A stretch of DNA of 64,000 bases, taken from positions 19,662 to 83,661 of the forward strand of contig ONNR01000022.1 of NCBI GenBank assembly GCA_900319235.1, written 5' to 3'. The position numbers and the translations under genes are program-made. The notes below the pieces were generated by a model. That model was not told the DNA's origin. It searched no databases and saw only the letters and a list, made by a program, of their open reading frames with translations. Positions 1 through 8,835 of this stretch are shown here, in pieces (the stretch's first letter is position 1; each line of letters opens with the position of its first letter). This DNA is from an uncultured Prevotellaceae bacterium. GTDB lineage: Bacteria > Bacteroidota > Bacteroidia > Bacteroidales > UBA3663.

Positions 1-1
1 T

Positions 2-1105
2 GCGATGGTGGCTGGTGCGCTCGCCGACCGATATGGTCGAAAGCCGTTGCTCTCGACAGCTGCCGTACTGTTCACCGCGAGTGCACTTGCCACGGGATAC
101 TTCGACGATTTTGTGATGTTCAACATCGCACGTTTCATCGGAGGTGTGGGCATCGGTGTGGCATCTGCTCTTTCGCCAATGTATATTGCCGAAGTCAGTC
201 CAGCCCATATCCGTGGTCGAATGGTGAGCCTCAACCAGATGACCATCGTGCTCGGCATCCTCGGTGCACAGATCGTCAACATGCTTTTGGCACGCGACAC
301 CACCGACCCTGTCAGCCAGGCGTGGAACCTCGAATGGGGTTGGCGCTGGATGTTCTGGGCAGAAACGCTGCCTGCCGCCCTCTTCCTTGTGATGAGCTTC
401 TTCATTCCGGAGAGTCCGGTGTATCTGGGTTTGAAGGGTTCGAAGGGTTTGAAGGGTTCGAGTGAGGCTGGGTTGCGGGAACTATTCACCCCACGATATT
501 CGCGTGTTCTCCTGCTCGGACTGATCATCGCCGTCTTCCAGCAATGGTGCGGCACCAATGTGATTTTCAATTATGCACAGGAGATTTTCGTAGGTGCAGG
601 CTTCAATGTCGATGGCATGTTCATCAACATCGTCATCACCGGCATTGCCAATGTGCTCTTCACCTTCGTTGCCCTCTACACCATCGAGAAATGGGGACGC
701 AGGACGCTGATGCTCATCGGAGCTGGAGGTCTCGGCATCATCTACGCCATCCTCGGAGCCTGCTACTTTGTGGGAATGACTGGTGTGCTGATGGTCGCCC
801 TTGTCGTGGCTGCCATCTCGTGCTACGCCATGACACTCGGACCCGTCACGTGGACCCTGCTTGCCGAAATCTTCCCCCACCGCGTTCGAGGCATCGCCAT
901 GGCCACCTGTACCTTCGCCCTTTGGGTGGGCTGCTGCACCCTCACGTTCTTCTTCCCACCGATGAATGCCTCCCTCGGCACCTACGGCTCGTTCTGGGTA
1001 TATGCTGCCATCTGCATCTGCACCTTCGTCTTCCTCCTTCGCCGTTGTCCGGAGACAAAGGGAAAATCGCTCGAACAACTCGAAAAGGAACTTACTTCCC
1101 CCTAA
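2..1105 (+). CDS. MFS sugar transporter, XylE/GLUT-like (5' end outside window)
   Basis: Inner-membrane sugar:proton symporter of the sugar-porter subfamily of the major facilitator superfamily. The reading frame is open to the left edge, so the first transmembrane segments are missing. What remains starts inside the loop 2-3 signature (ADRYGRKPLL) and contains the family landmarks FIPESPVYL after TM6, QQWCGTN in TM7, the RWGRR-type motif (KWGRRTL) in loop 8-9 and the C-terminal signature PETKGKSLEQLE. The cytoplasmic loop between TM6 and TM7 carries an in-frame run of four 9-bp repeats (427-462) giving Leu-Lys-Gly/Ser-Lys-Gly. A GH2 gene starts 6 nt downstream, so the two are probably co-transcribed, with the transporter importing the released sugar. 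The substrate cannot be read from the sequence; pentoses, galactose or galacturonate are plausible. Confidence 0.9.
   Translation, partial: AMVAGALADRYGRKPLLSTAAVLFTASALATGYFDDFVMFNIARFIGGVGIGVASALSPMYIAEVSPAHIRGRMVSLNQMTIVLGILGAQIVNMLLARDTTDPVSQAWNLEWGWRWMFWAETLPAALFLVMSFFIPESPVYLGLKGSKGLKGSSEAGLRELFTPRYSRVLLLGLIIAVFQQWCGTNVIFNYAQEIFVGAGFNVDGMFINIVITGIANVLFTFVALYTIEKWGRRTLMLIGAGGLGIIYAILGACYFVGMTGVLMVALVVAAISCYAMTLGPVTWTLLAEIFPHRVRGIAMATCTFALWVGCCTLTFFFPPMNASLGTYGSFWVYAAICICTFVFLLRRCPETKGKSLEQLEKELTSP
427..462 (+). repeat. 9-bp tandem repeat, 4 units, in frame inside the MFS gene
   Basis: Four consecutive units GGGTTTGAA, GGGTTCGAA, GGGTTTGAA, GGGTTCGAG. Being a multiple of three they keep the frame open and encode a Lys/Gly/Ser linker in the TM6-TM7 cytoplasmic loop. 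The same unit recurs at 4700, 5601, 27558, 29178 and 33361. Confidence 0.9.
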
Positions 1106-1111
1106 AGCCAT

Positions 1112-3100
1112 ATGACTTCAAGACCTCTTCGCCTGCTTCTCGCCCTCCTTGCCCTGCTCCCCGCACTCACCTTCGCACAGCAGACCATCAGCCTCAACGG
1201 CATCTGGGACTTCTGGCTCCCCGTCAAGTTGCCCAAGACGACAGTCACCGTGCCCCACACCTACAACATCATGCCAGGACTCGAAGATTATGCCGGCGAA
1301 GCCTGGTACAGCCGCACATTGCCCCTCACGCCCGATATGAAGGGTCGTCAGCTTCGTCTGCACTTCAATGGCGTCTATCACGATGCCACCATCTTTGTCA
1401 ATGGCAAGCAGGTGGACCAGCACCTCAACGCCGGCTATACCCCATTCAGCATGGACATCACACCCTACGTCAGTTTCGACCGCGAGAATGTGCTCGAAGT
1501 GATGTGCGACAACAGCTATTCCGACGATAACCTTCCCTGGCGCCGCAAGTTCGACTGGGCCAACGATGGTGGCATCTACCGCAATGTCGCGCTCCACACT
1601 TCGGGTCGCTACAGCCTGCGCTATGTGCACGTCACGCCCGATATTAACCTCGACGACAGCACCGCCTATGCCCGCATCGACATCCGCCTTTTCGAACCCA
1701 AGGCGAAGCGGGCTGTTGTAGCCTTCAAGATCTTCGAAAACGCCACCGGTCACCTCGTTTACGAGGGCCACCACACCCTGAATGCCGATAACGAAGGTAT
1801 CTTCTCCTTCGTCGCCGATTGCGGCAAAGTGCATCTGTGGCACTTCGACGATCCCAACCTCTACACCTACGAAGCCCGCATTTACGACGGTAGGTCGCTC
1901 TCCGACGTGAAGCGCGAATGCTTCGGATTCCGCACCTTCGGCATCGAGGGCAACCACTTCGTACTCAATGGAGAACCCGTGCGACTCCCCGGTATCGAGG
2001 AAATGCCGGGCTCGAATCCCGACTTCGGGATGGCCGAACCCGAACAATATATGGCCCAGTCAATCGGTATGCTCAAGAAACTCAACTGCACCATCTCGCG
2101 TTTCCATTGGGCACAAGACGACTATCGTCTGCACCTGATGGACAGCCTCGGCATGCTGACTCAGGAGGAAATCTCGTGGTGGCAAGGGCCTGCCCGCCAA
2201 CTCACACCATCCCTTCGCGAGACTGCACGTCGCCAGCTCACCGAGCTCATTGAGGCACACTACAACCATCCCTGCATCTTTGCCTGGGGCTTGAGCAACG
2301 AGGTGGACGGCAATCAGGAGGACCTGCGCATTTTGGCCGAACATGTCCGCCGCCTTGATTCCTCACGCATCATCGATGCCGTCTGCAACCACATCTGGCG
2401 CGAAATGGACAACGATTCCTCTCTTAGCCTCGACCTGCCCACCTGGAACGAATATATCGGCACGTGGCATGCCCAGCACCGCGACCAAACAGCCGGCTAC
2501 TTCGACCAGATAGAGACCGTCTTGCAGGGCCGTCCCCTACTCATCACTGAGAACGGCCTCTGTGAACCCGCCTTCTCGGGTGGCGATGCCCGACGCATCG
2601 ATGAAATGATCTTCCACACCTCGGAATGGAGGAGACATCCCTACGTCACCGGTTACATCTACTTCTGCCTGCAGGACTATCGCACCCAGATGGGCGAAGA
2701 GGGATTCGGCCGCGACCGCATCCGAAGGCATGGAGTCTGCGGCAAACGTCTCCAGCCCAAAGCTTCGTTCGACGTCCTGCGCCAACTCATGTCGCCCATC
2801 GAAGTGACCAAGTTAAAGCCAGCGGGTCAAAAGGAGAACAAGGGCACCCTTGCCAACCTTTACGATGTAGATGCCGACAACCATAACGCTGAGGTCACCA
2901 TTCAGGCGAAGAACGACATCCCCTCCTACATTCTACGAGGCTATCGGGTGACCTACAACGATTCAAAGGGCCAGCTCAACTCCATTGACCTGCCCAACCT
3001 CCTGCCCGGTCAGAGCCATACCTTCATTCTCAGGAATGCCAACTCATCGTTCAACTTCGAGATCATACGCAACGACGGTTCCTCAGTTCTCACCTATTAA
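1112..3100 (+). CDS. Secreted GH2 family glycosidase
   Basis: Exported glycoside hydrolase of family GH2 (beta-galactosidase/beta-glucuronidase type fold), 662 residues. The order is a signal peptide ending near ALTFAQ, then a jelly-roll sugar-binding domain (GIWDFW, then WYSR), an Ig-like domain and a TIM barrel. The general acid/base is Glu about 397 in WGLSNE and the nucleophile Glu about 480 in LITENG, both in the expected GH2 positions. The protein is shorter than LacZ (about 1000) and ends in a short beta domain. The gene starts 6 nt after the MFS stop, suggesting an operon, and is followed by a hairpin terminator at 3130. GH2 covers beta-galactosidase, beta-glucuronidase, beta-mannosidase and several pectin side-chain activities; the pectin context favours a galactose- or uronic-acid-releasing role but does not prove it. 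Confidence 0.88.
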   Translation: MTSRPLRLLLALLALLPALTFAQQTISLNGIWDFWLPVKLPKTTVTVPHTYNIMPGLEDYAGEAWYSRTLPLTPDMKGRQLRLHFNGVYHDATIFVNGKQVDQHLNAGYTPFSMDITPYVSFDRENVLEVMCDNSYSDDNLPWRRKFDWANDGGIYRNVALHTSGRYSLRYVHVTPDINLDDSTAYARIDIRLFEPKAKRAVVAFKIFENATGHLVYEGHHTLNADNEGIFSFVADCGKVHLWHFDDPNLYTYEARIYDGRSLSDVKRECFGFRTFGIEGNHFVLNGEPVRLPGIEEMPGSNPDFGMAEPEQYMAQSIGMLKKLNCTISRFHWAQDDYRLHLMDSLGMLTQEEISWWQGPARQLTPSLRETARRQLTELIEAHYNHPCIFAWGLSNEVDGNQEDLRILAEHVRRLDSSRIIDAVCNHIWREMDNDSSLSLDLPTWNEYIGTWHAQHRDQTAGYFDQIETVLQGRPLLITENGLCEPAFSGGDARRIDEMIFHTSEWRRHPYVTGYIYFCLQDYRTQMGEEGFGRDRIRRHGVCGKRLQPKASFDVLRQLMSPIEVTKLKPAGQKENKGTLANLYDVDADNHNAEVTIQAKNDIPSYILRGYRVTYNDSKGQLNSIDLPNLLPGQSHTFILRNANSSFNFEIIRNDGSSVLTY

Positions 3101-3129
3101 GGAAATCATCCATCTCCATCAACAGAAAA

Positions 3130-3163
3130 AGTGGCGCCCCATTCAGGATGCCACTCTTTTTTT
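3130..3163 (+). terminator. Intrinsic terminator after the GH2 gene
   Basis: Stem AGTGGC (3130-3135) with GCCACT (3150-3155), followed by a C then a T-run. It lies between the convergent GH2 and GH28 genes. Confidence 0.75.
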
Positions 3164-3165
3164 GT

Positions 3166-3222
3166 GATGCCAATCATTTTTTATAGAGATGCCAATCATT
3201 TTATTGACATACCAATCTTTCC
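3166..3222. repeat. Short direct repeats between convergent genes
   Basis: Three near-copies of GATGCCAATCATTTT (the third degenerate, ACATACCAATCTTT), spaced about 21-23 nt, follow the terminator T-run. No coding capacity. Confidence 0.6.
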
Positions 3223-3227
3223 ATTAA

Positions 3228-4697
3228 TCAGAATTGCCTTTCCTTATTCACTTGAATATGCTTCATCCTGACTTTGCGCGTATCCTTCTGATGGAGCCAT
3301 GGACGTTCATCGGGAACCTTGGTTTCGAGGTTGATGTGACGCAAACGGATATTTTCGGCATGGCTGATGCTGAATCCCCAGGCGGGCTGAATGCCGTGGG
3401 CGGAGGGTTCGGGATAGTTTGCCTCGCCCAATTGGGAAGGCTTGCGGGCCGAAGGGATGAAGAAGGGATTGACTCCACGCTGCTCGCGATAGTCGTCCAT
3501 CGTCAAGCCGCCCCGGAACTGCACGCTGAGATGCTCGATGCGGACATCACGAACGGGCTGTCCCTCCACACCAGCTATAAGGCAGGCATAACGGCTATCG
3601 GCATCGGTGACCTTGACGTGACGAATGCGGATGTTGCGCACCGTGGAAGGATGGAAGCCCTTGGGAGCACGCATACGATCGCCCAGACGGATGTAGATGG
3701 GCGAATTGCAGATGTCGTGCATCGTGAGGTCGCTCACATCGACGTCCTCCATGGCAGCGCCATCGACGGTTTCGAGTGCCAGGCCACGACAATGGGTGAA
3801 CTTGCAACGTCGGATGGTAATGTGCCGGAAGCCACCATTCGACTCAGTACCCAACTTGATGCGTCCCGTAGGGCCATCGCCATCGGGAGCCTTTTCGACC
3901 AACGTGGTGCACGTCCCATCGAAGAACGAGCCCACGTCGTAACCACAGACTTCGCAATCCTCGACAAGGACGTGTTCGGTAGGCTTCGGTCGGCCCAAAG
4001 CATAAGAGCACTTCAAGACAATGGCATCGTCGCACAGCGAGTTGACGCGACAGCGACGCACCACGACACGTTCGCAGCAGTCGATGTCGATGGCGTCGCG
4101 ATTGGTATCGATCAGGAGGTCTTCGATAAGGAGGTCATCGACACCCGTGAGCAGCATGGCAAAGTGTCCGCATTGCAGGAAACTCACACCGCGCAGGGTG
4201 ACACGCCGGCAGTCGCGGAGTGCCAATGCCTTGTTGGCCTGCGGCATACCCCGATAGCCGCGTCGCGGGCCATCGCGTTTCAGCACATCGGTGCCATCGA
4301 TAAGCCCCTCCCCTTCGATAGTCAGGTCGTGCAGATTTTCGCCCCAAAGGAGCGAGTTGTGCCAATGACTGTGCCCATAGTCCTGATAACGCGACTCGTT
4401 GGGTTCGGCCTCGTCGTAGCCTTCGGTATCGGTCACAGGAGCCGCCTTGATGACAGCACCACGTTCGAGGCGCAGGGTGATGCCCGAGCGCAGATGGATG
4501 GAATAGCAGAGATAAGTGCCCTCGGGAACGACCACCAGTCCCCCACCCGCCGAAGCAGCACTTTCGATGGCGGCATTGATGGCAGGCGAATCGAGGTGCC
4601 GTCCGTCACCCAAGGCTCCGAAGTCACGCACGTCGAGCGCCAGGCTTCGGCTCAAAGCCAGGAACGCAAAAAGCAGAGACAAGAGGGTTGGTTTCAT
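3228..4697 (-). CDS. GH28 polygalacturonase/rhamnogalacturonase-like enzyme
   Basis: Secreted pectin backbone hydrolase of family GH28 (right-handed parallel beta-helix), 489 residues. A signal peptide (LLSLLFAFLALSRSLA) is followed by the GH28 opening DVRDFGALGDG with INAAIESA, and then by the catalytic strands: NRDAID near residue 200 (the NxD motif), CDDAIVLK near 221 (the DD pair) and GRIKLGTES near 278 (the RIK substrate-binding motif). The usual GHG histidine motif is not visible; the equivalent turn reads YDVGSF, as I recall from a divergent Bacteroidetes GH28 subgroup. This is the last gene of the minus-strand operon PL11-HTCS-GH28. Its 5' leader is made of four 9-bp repeats ending 2 nt before the ATG. 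It probably trims galacturonic acid or rhamnogalacturonan oligosaccharides made by the PL11 lyase. Confidence 0.88.
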   Translation of the reverse strand: MKPTLLSLLFAFLALSRSLALDVRDFGALGDGRHLDSPAINAAIESAASAGGGLVVVPEGTYLCYSIHLRSGITLRLERGAVIKAAPVTDTEGYDEAEPNESRYQDYGHSHWHNSLLWGENLHDLTIEGEGLIDGTDVLKRDGPRRGYRGMPQANKALALRDCRRVTLRGVSFLQCGHFAMLLTGVDDLLIEDLLIDTNRDAIDIDCCERVVVRRCRVNSLCDDAIVLKCSYALGRPKPTEHVLVEDCEVCGYDVGSFFDGTCTTLVEKAPDGDGPTGRIKLGTESNGGFRHITIRRCKFTHCRGLALETVDGAAMEDVDVSDLTMHDICNSPIYIRLGDRMRAPKGFHPSTVRNIRIRHVKVTDADSRYACLIAGVEGQPVRDVRIEHLSVQFRGGLTMDDYREQRGVNPFFIPSARKPSQLGEANYPEPSAHGIQPAWGFSISHAENIRLRHINLETKVPDERPWLHQKDTRKVRMKHIQVNKERQF

Positions 4698-4699
4698 TG

Positions 4700-4735
4700 G
4701 GGTTCGAGGGGTTTGAAGGGTTTGAGGAGTTTGAA
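4700..4735. repeat. 9-bp tandem repeat, 4 units, in the GH28 leader
   Basis: Units GGGTTCGAG, GGGTTTGAA, GGGTTTGAG, GAGTTTGAA on the plus strand, directly upstream of the minus-strand GH28 start codon (ATG at 4697-4695). They occupy most of the 76-nt gap between the HTCS stop and the GH28 start, so they are transcribed as part of the leader or operon spacer. Confidence 0.88.
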
Positions 4736-4773
4736 GTGGCGGGATTTCGGAATAACGGAATAACGAATATTGT

Positions 4774-7700
4774 CTACGTCTTCTTCTTCAATACTTCTGA
4801 AGGCAGGATGCCGAATTCGCGCTTGAAGGTTTCGCGGAAGTGGGCCATCTGGTTGAAGCCTGTCATCATGGCAGCTTGCGAAACGTTGTATTCGCCACTT
4901 TCGAGCAAGCCATAGCAATAGCGCAGACGACGCTTGCGGACATACTCATTGGCCGTCATTCCGGTGAGGGCCTTCACTTTTCGATAGAACGTGCTGTGAC
5001 TCATCGCCATACGGTCGGAGACAAAGGCCATATCGAGGTCTTCCTGCATGATGTTGTCTTCGATGATCTTGTTCAATCGTTCGAAGAACTGCTGGTCGAG
5101 GGGGCTCAGTGCAGAGGTTTCGGTCGATGCAGTCTGCTCCGTTCCGAGAGCAGATGAGGTTACAGGATCGTTTGGAGACATAGAGGCTGGTCCCAACTGG
5201 TTGGCCAGACGTTCGATCATGCGACGTCGAGCTGCAAGCAGATTCTGGATTCGACTACCGAGCAACTTGGCCGTAAAGGGCTTGGTCAGATAGGAATCGG
5301 CGCCGCTTTCATAGCCTTCTTCCTTGTCGGCATCGGTGACCTTTGCCGTGAGCAGGATGATGGGGATATGGCTGGTGCGAATGTCCTCCTTGAGGATTCG
5401 GGTAAGTTCGATACCATTCATTCGCGGCATCATGATGTCGCTGACGATGATGTCGGGGATATGTTCCAGAGCCAAGGCCACGCCTTCCTCACCGTTTTGT
5501 GCCTGGAGAATCTGGAAGTCGTCGCTGAACGAGTCGGTGATGTACTGCCGGATGTCGGTATTGTCCTCGACGATGAGGAGTGTGGGCCGGGAAGCCTCGG
5601 AAGGTTCGAGGGGTTCAAAAGGTTCGAAGGGTTCGAGGGGATTGAGGGATTCGATGGGGACATCTTCCTTGTGCAAAGCATTGGGATAAGTGTTTTCGAT
5701 GGAAATGGAGAAAACAAACCTACTGCCCTCACCCTCACGACTTTCGGCAATGATGGTGCCTTCGTGCAAATCGGCCAGCGAACGCACAAGGGCGAGACCA
5801 ATGCCTGTGCCTGAAGCCTGATGACGACCCTCGGCCTGATAGTAGCGCTTGAAGATGTGAGGAAGCGCATCGGGGGCAATACCATGACCGGTATCACTCA
5901 CGGCGATATGCAGCATTCCCTCGGTATCACTCTTGACATCGACAGAGATGTTGCCCTCTTCGGTGTACTTGATGGCGTTGGAGAGCAGGTTGTTGAGGAT
6001 GGTGGTGATCACCTCCGAATCGAAATAGATCTTGGGAAGATCGGATGCGATGTCATAGGAGAACTGCACCTTGGGATTGCGATATAGTTCCTTGTAGTTC
6101 AGGCAGATTTCGCGCACAAACTGACCGATGTCGCCACGTGCCACGGTGAGCCTTCGGTTCTGCGTCTCGGTCTTTCGGAATTCCAGGATCTCGTTGATGA
6201 GGTCGCGCAGACGGCCTGCACTCTTCTGGAGCATAGCCACACGACGATGGGCCGAGGGCGGCAGACTCTGGTCGTTCATCAGGTCGTCGATGGGACCAAG
6301 GATGAGCGTCAAAGGCGTGCGCAGTTCGTGGGTGACATTGGTGAAGAAGCGCAGACGTTCCTCGTTGAGTTCCTGTTTCTGGAGGCTCTCGCGCTTCTCA
6401 AGTTCGAGCGAACTTTGGAGCGCCAGCCTTCGCTTGTAGGAACGTACCATCCAAATGACGAAAGCGGCGAGGGCAAGCGCATAGGCCAGGAAGGCCCACC
6501 AGGTGCGCCAAAGAGGTGGCGTGATGGTGATGTCGAGTTGTGCAGAACGTGCCTCGTCCCAGTCCTGGCTACGTAACTTGGCACGGAGGATGAAGGTGTA
6601 GTGTCCGGGACGAAGGCCACGGAATACCACATCGTCGTCGCCTGCAATGTCGTACCACTTGTCGTCCATGCCACGCATCATGTAGGAATATTCGACATGG
6701 CGGGTTTGCGCAAAGTTACGAACGGTATAGGTAAGGTGAAGCGTGTTCTGCTGATAACTGGTACGTACACGTCCTTTCCGGTCGGGAATGAGTTGCTGAA
6801 TCTCGGTCTGCATGCCCATGGGATGATAGGCTTCGCAGGCGACAATCTGCACCTCGGAGACCGGCATATTGCCCGTGACCTGACGGGGTTGGAAGCAGCA
6901 AACGCCCTGTGCCGAACCGAAGCAGAGGACACCATCGGCAGTCGTGAGGGCAGCTCCCGGCGAAAAGCCATGCAACTGATGCAGGTCGGACTGGCCGTAG
7001 TTGTAGCACTGTCCTGTACGCTTGTCGAGACACGAAAGGCCGGTGTAGGTGCTCATCCAGATGCGTCCGTCGGCATCCTGCTGGAGAGCAAGCACGTGGT
7101 TGTCGGCGAGGCCCTGCTCACGTCCATAGCGGGTGACACGAAGCGAAGACTGCCCGTCGGCTGCCGGTTTCAGGAGGCCCGTTATGCCAATCAGGCCATC
7201 GTCGGTAGCCATCCACAGCATCTGTCCGTCGAAGTCGCGTATGGTCTGGTTAATCTTAAAGGGAATATGTCCTTCGGCCGGAACCAGGTGATGACAGGAA
7301 TCGGAAAGCTGATCGTAGATGCAGGCCCCACCGCCCAGGGTTGTGAGCAGCAGCTGATGGTCGTCGAGAGGGAGGAACCCGGTGACGGGAACCGTGAGGA
7401 AACGGCTGATGGAAGGACAAGGCACGACGCTGCCCTGCTCGTAGCGATAGACACCCGTCTCGCCACCAATCCAGATGCGATGCAGCGGGTCCTCGTAGAA
7501 GGAATGGACGTCGGCGCCCTCTGCATCGATATCTATGTGTTCGAACCGGCCCGTGCTTCGACTGAAACGAAATGCACCCTCGTCGTCGATGCCCAGCCAA
7601 ACATGGCCATTGCTGTCGGTCATCATGCAGCGGGTCAGCGAATGGCGACGCCGCATCTGAGCCTGTCCCGACCATCGGCCCTGCATCCTGCCGTCGGCCC

Positions 7701-8826
7701 ACAACACCAGTTCGTCGTCACTGGCCATCCAGAAACCTCCGTCTGCGTCGGGAGCCATGGAATAGACTGCACGCGGTTGCCGCTCGATGTCGCGATAGTC
7801 GAGCAGATCGAACTCCGAACGCTGTTCGCTGACGAAATCGACTCCCGTGCCATGATTGCCCACCCAGATGTTGCCATATTCATCCTGTGCCAGGCTGCGC
7901 GTATTGAGCGACGAGACCTTGACGCGGAAATTCTCGTAATCGTCGGTTGGCAAAGGCTTGCTGGTTGCCACGAAGTTGTCGGGATTGACTATCTTGATGC
8001 CTCCCATGTCGGTAGCCACCCAGAGTGTGCCGTCGCGCATCTGGACGATGTCGTAAACATTGTCATCGAAGCCATCGGCATCGAGGGGTACACGCGTGAA
8101 AACATCCGACACGGGATTGAAGAGCACCAGTCCTCCATCGCAGCCCACCCACACACGTTGGCGGTCGTCGAAGCAGATGCAACGCACGTTGTTGCCCGGA
8201 AGTCCTGAGGAGTCCTCCTCGAAATGCCTTGTGGCACCACCTGTCAGACTCACCACGCTCAAGCCATGCTGGCTATGACCGATGTAGAGGCGGCCATGTC
8301 CGTCGTCGAGCAGACAACGGTTTTGGAAATGCGGGGTGAGGGAAAGGGTCTCGAAAGTGCGCCTACCGACGTCCATTCGCTGCACTTCGCCATTTCCATA
8401 GACGAGCCACACCTCATCGGGAGAAGCCCACGAGATGTCCTCCACACTCGATGCCATCATCCCATGTTCGGCATTGAGGAGTGTTGTCTCTCCCGTCGCA
8501 AGGTGGTAGAGCACGAGCCCCAACTCGGTGCCGATCATCATCTGCCCCGTAGGTTCGTGCCAATAGAGGGCAGCCACACGCTGCACGATGGGACCCGATC
8601 CATCGGGCCAACGCAGCGAGATACATGTGCTTCCCGCAATGCGACTCACTCCTGCCTCGGTAGCCACCCACACATAGCCCATGCCATCGATGGCCAGTTC
8701 GAGCACACCATCGTTGGCAAGGCCATTGGCCATACCGACATGACGAGATGCGGTGTAACTGACGGGCCACGCCGTACCGACCAGCAGGAGGCTGGTCACG
8801 AGGAGGGATGCAAGCCTTCGAAGCAT
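4774..8826 (-). CDS. Hybrid two-component system regulator (HTCS)
   Basis: One-protein sensor-regulator, 1350 residues, that binds a glycan oligosaccharide in the periplasm and activates its own utilization locus. A signal peptide (LLVTSLLLVGTAWP) precedes a two-component-propeller region to about residue 690 with many WVATE/WMATDD-type Reg_prop repeats. A Y_Y_Y domain follows (about 695-760), then one membrane helix (about 770-795), HisKA with the phospho-acceptor His near 833 in THELRTPL, and a HATPase with DTGHGIAP and GTGIGLAL. The receiver (1078-1190) has Asp about 1130 in VSDIMMP, and a C-terminal AraC helix-turn-helix is present (about 1245-1345). The kinase-receiver linker (about 1057-1075) is built from six in-frame 9-bp repeats giving Leu-Glu-Pro/Phe-Glu-Pro. 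The gene lies 9 nt downstream of PL11 and upstream of GH28, opposite susCD, its likely target promoters. Confidence 0.96.
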   Translation of the reverse strand: MLRRLASLLVTSLLLVGTAWPVSYTASRHVGMANGLANDGVLELAIDGMGYVWVATEAGVSRIAGSTCISLRWPDGSGPIVQRVAALYWHEPTGQMMIGTELGLVLYHLATGETTLLNAEHGMMASSVEDISWASPDEVWLVYGNGEVQRMDVGRRTFETLSLTPHFQNRCLLDDGHGRLYIGHSQHGLSVVSLTGGATRHFEEDSSGLPGNNVRCICFDDRQRVWVGCDGGLVLFNPVSDVFTRVPLDADGFDDNVYDIVQMRDGTLWVATDMGGIKIVNPDNFVATSKPLPTDDYENFRVKVSSLNTRSLAQDEYGNIWVGNHGTGVDFVSEQRSEFDLLDYRDIERQPRAVYSMAPDADGGFWMASDDELVLWADGRMQGRWSGQAQMRRRHSLTRCMMTDSNGHVWLGIDDEGAFRFSRSTGRFEHIDIDAEGADVHSFYEDPLHRIWIGGETGVYRYEQGSVVPCPSISRFLTVPVTGFLPLDDHQLLLTTLGGGACIYDQLSDSCHHLVPAEGHIPFKINQTIRDFDGQMLWMATDDGLIGITGLLKPAADGQSSLRVTRYGREQGLADNHVLALQQDADGRIWMSTYTGLSCLDKRTGQCYNYGQSDLHQLHGFSPGAALTTADGVLCFGSAQGVCCFQPRQVTGNMPVSEVQIVACEAYHPMGMQTEIQQLIPDRKGRVRTSYQQNTLHLTYTVRNFAQTRHVEYSYMMRGMDDKWYDIAGDDDVVFRGLRPGHYTFILRAKLRSQDWDEARSAQLDITITPPLWRTWWAFLAYALALAAFVIWMVRSYKRRLALQSSLELEKRESLQKQELNEERLRFFTNVTHELRTPLTLILGPIDDLMNDQSLPPSAHRRVAMLQKSAGRLRDLINEILEFRKTETQNRRLTVARGDIGQFVREICLNYKELYRNPKVQFSYDIASDLPKIYFDSEVITTILNNLLSNAIKYTEEGNISVDVKSDTEGMLHIAVSDTGHGIAPDALPHIFKRYYQAEGRHQASGTGIGLALVRSLADLHEGTIIAESREGEGSRFVFSISIENTYPNALHKEDVPIESLNPLEPFEPFEPLEPSEASRPTLLIVEDNTDIRQYITDSFSDDFQILQAQNGEEGVALALEHIPDIIVSDIMMPRMNGIELTRILKEDIRTSHIPIILLTAKVTDADKEEGYESGADSYLTKPFTAKLLGSRIQNLLAARRRMIERLANQLGPASMSPNDPVTSSALGTEQTASTETSALSPLDQQFFERLNKIIEDNIMQEDLDMAFVSDRMAMSHSTFYRKVKALTGMTANEYVRKRRLRYCYGLLESGEYNVSQAAMMTGFNQMAHFRETFKREFGILPSEVLKKKT
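5601..5654. repeat. 9-bp tandem repeat, 6 units, in frame inside the HTCS gene
   Basis: Six degenerate units (AAGGTTCGA, GGGGTTCAA, AAGGTTCGA, AGGGTTCGA, GGGGATTGA, GGGATTCGA) in the linker between the histidine kinase ATPase domain and the receiver. The minus-strand reading gives repeated Leu/Phe-Glu-Pro. Confidence 0.88.
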
Positions 8827-8835
8827 TGGGTTTGT

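Noticed and set aside
3234..4763. Long plus-strand open frame of 509 codons
   Set aside because: It is antisense to the GH28 gene, whose signal peptide and catalytic motifs are clear; the plus-strand product has no recognisable domain.
6601..8208. Long plus-strand open frame of 535 codons
   Set aside because: Antisense to the propeller part of the HTCS gene; a by-product of G/C-rich codon use.
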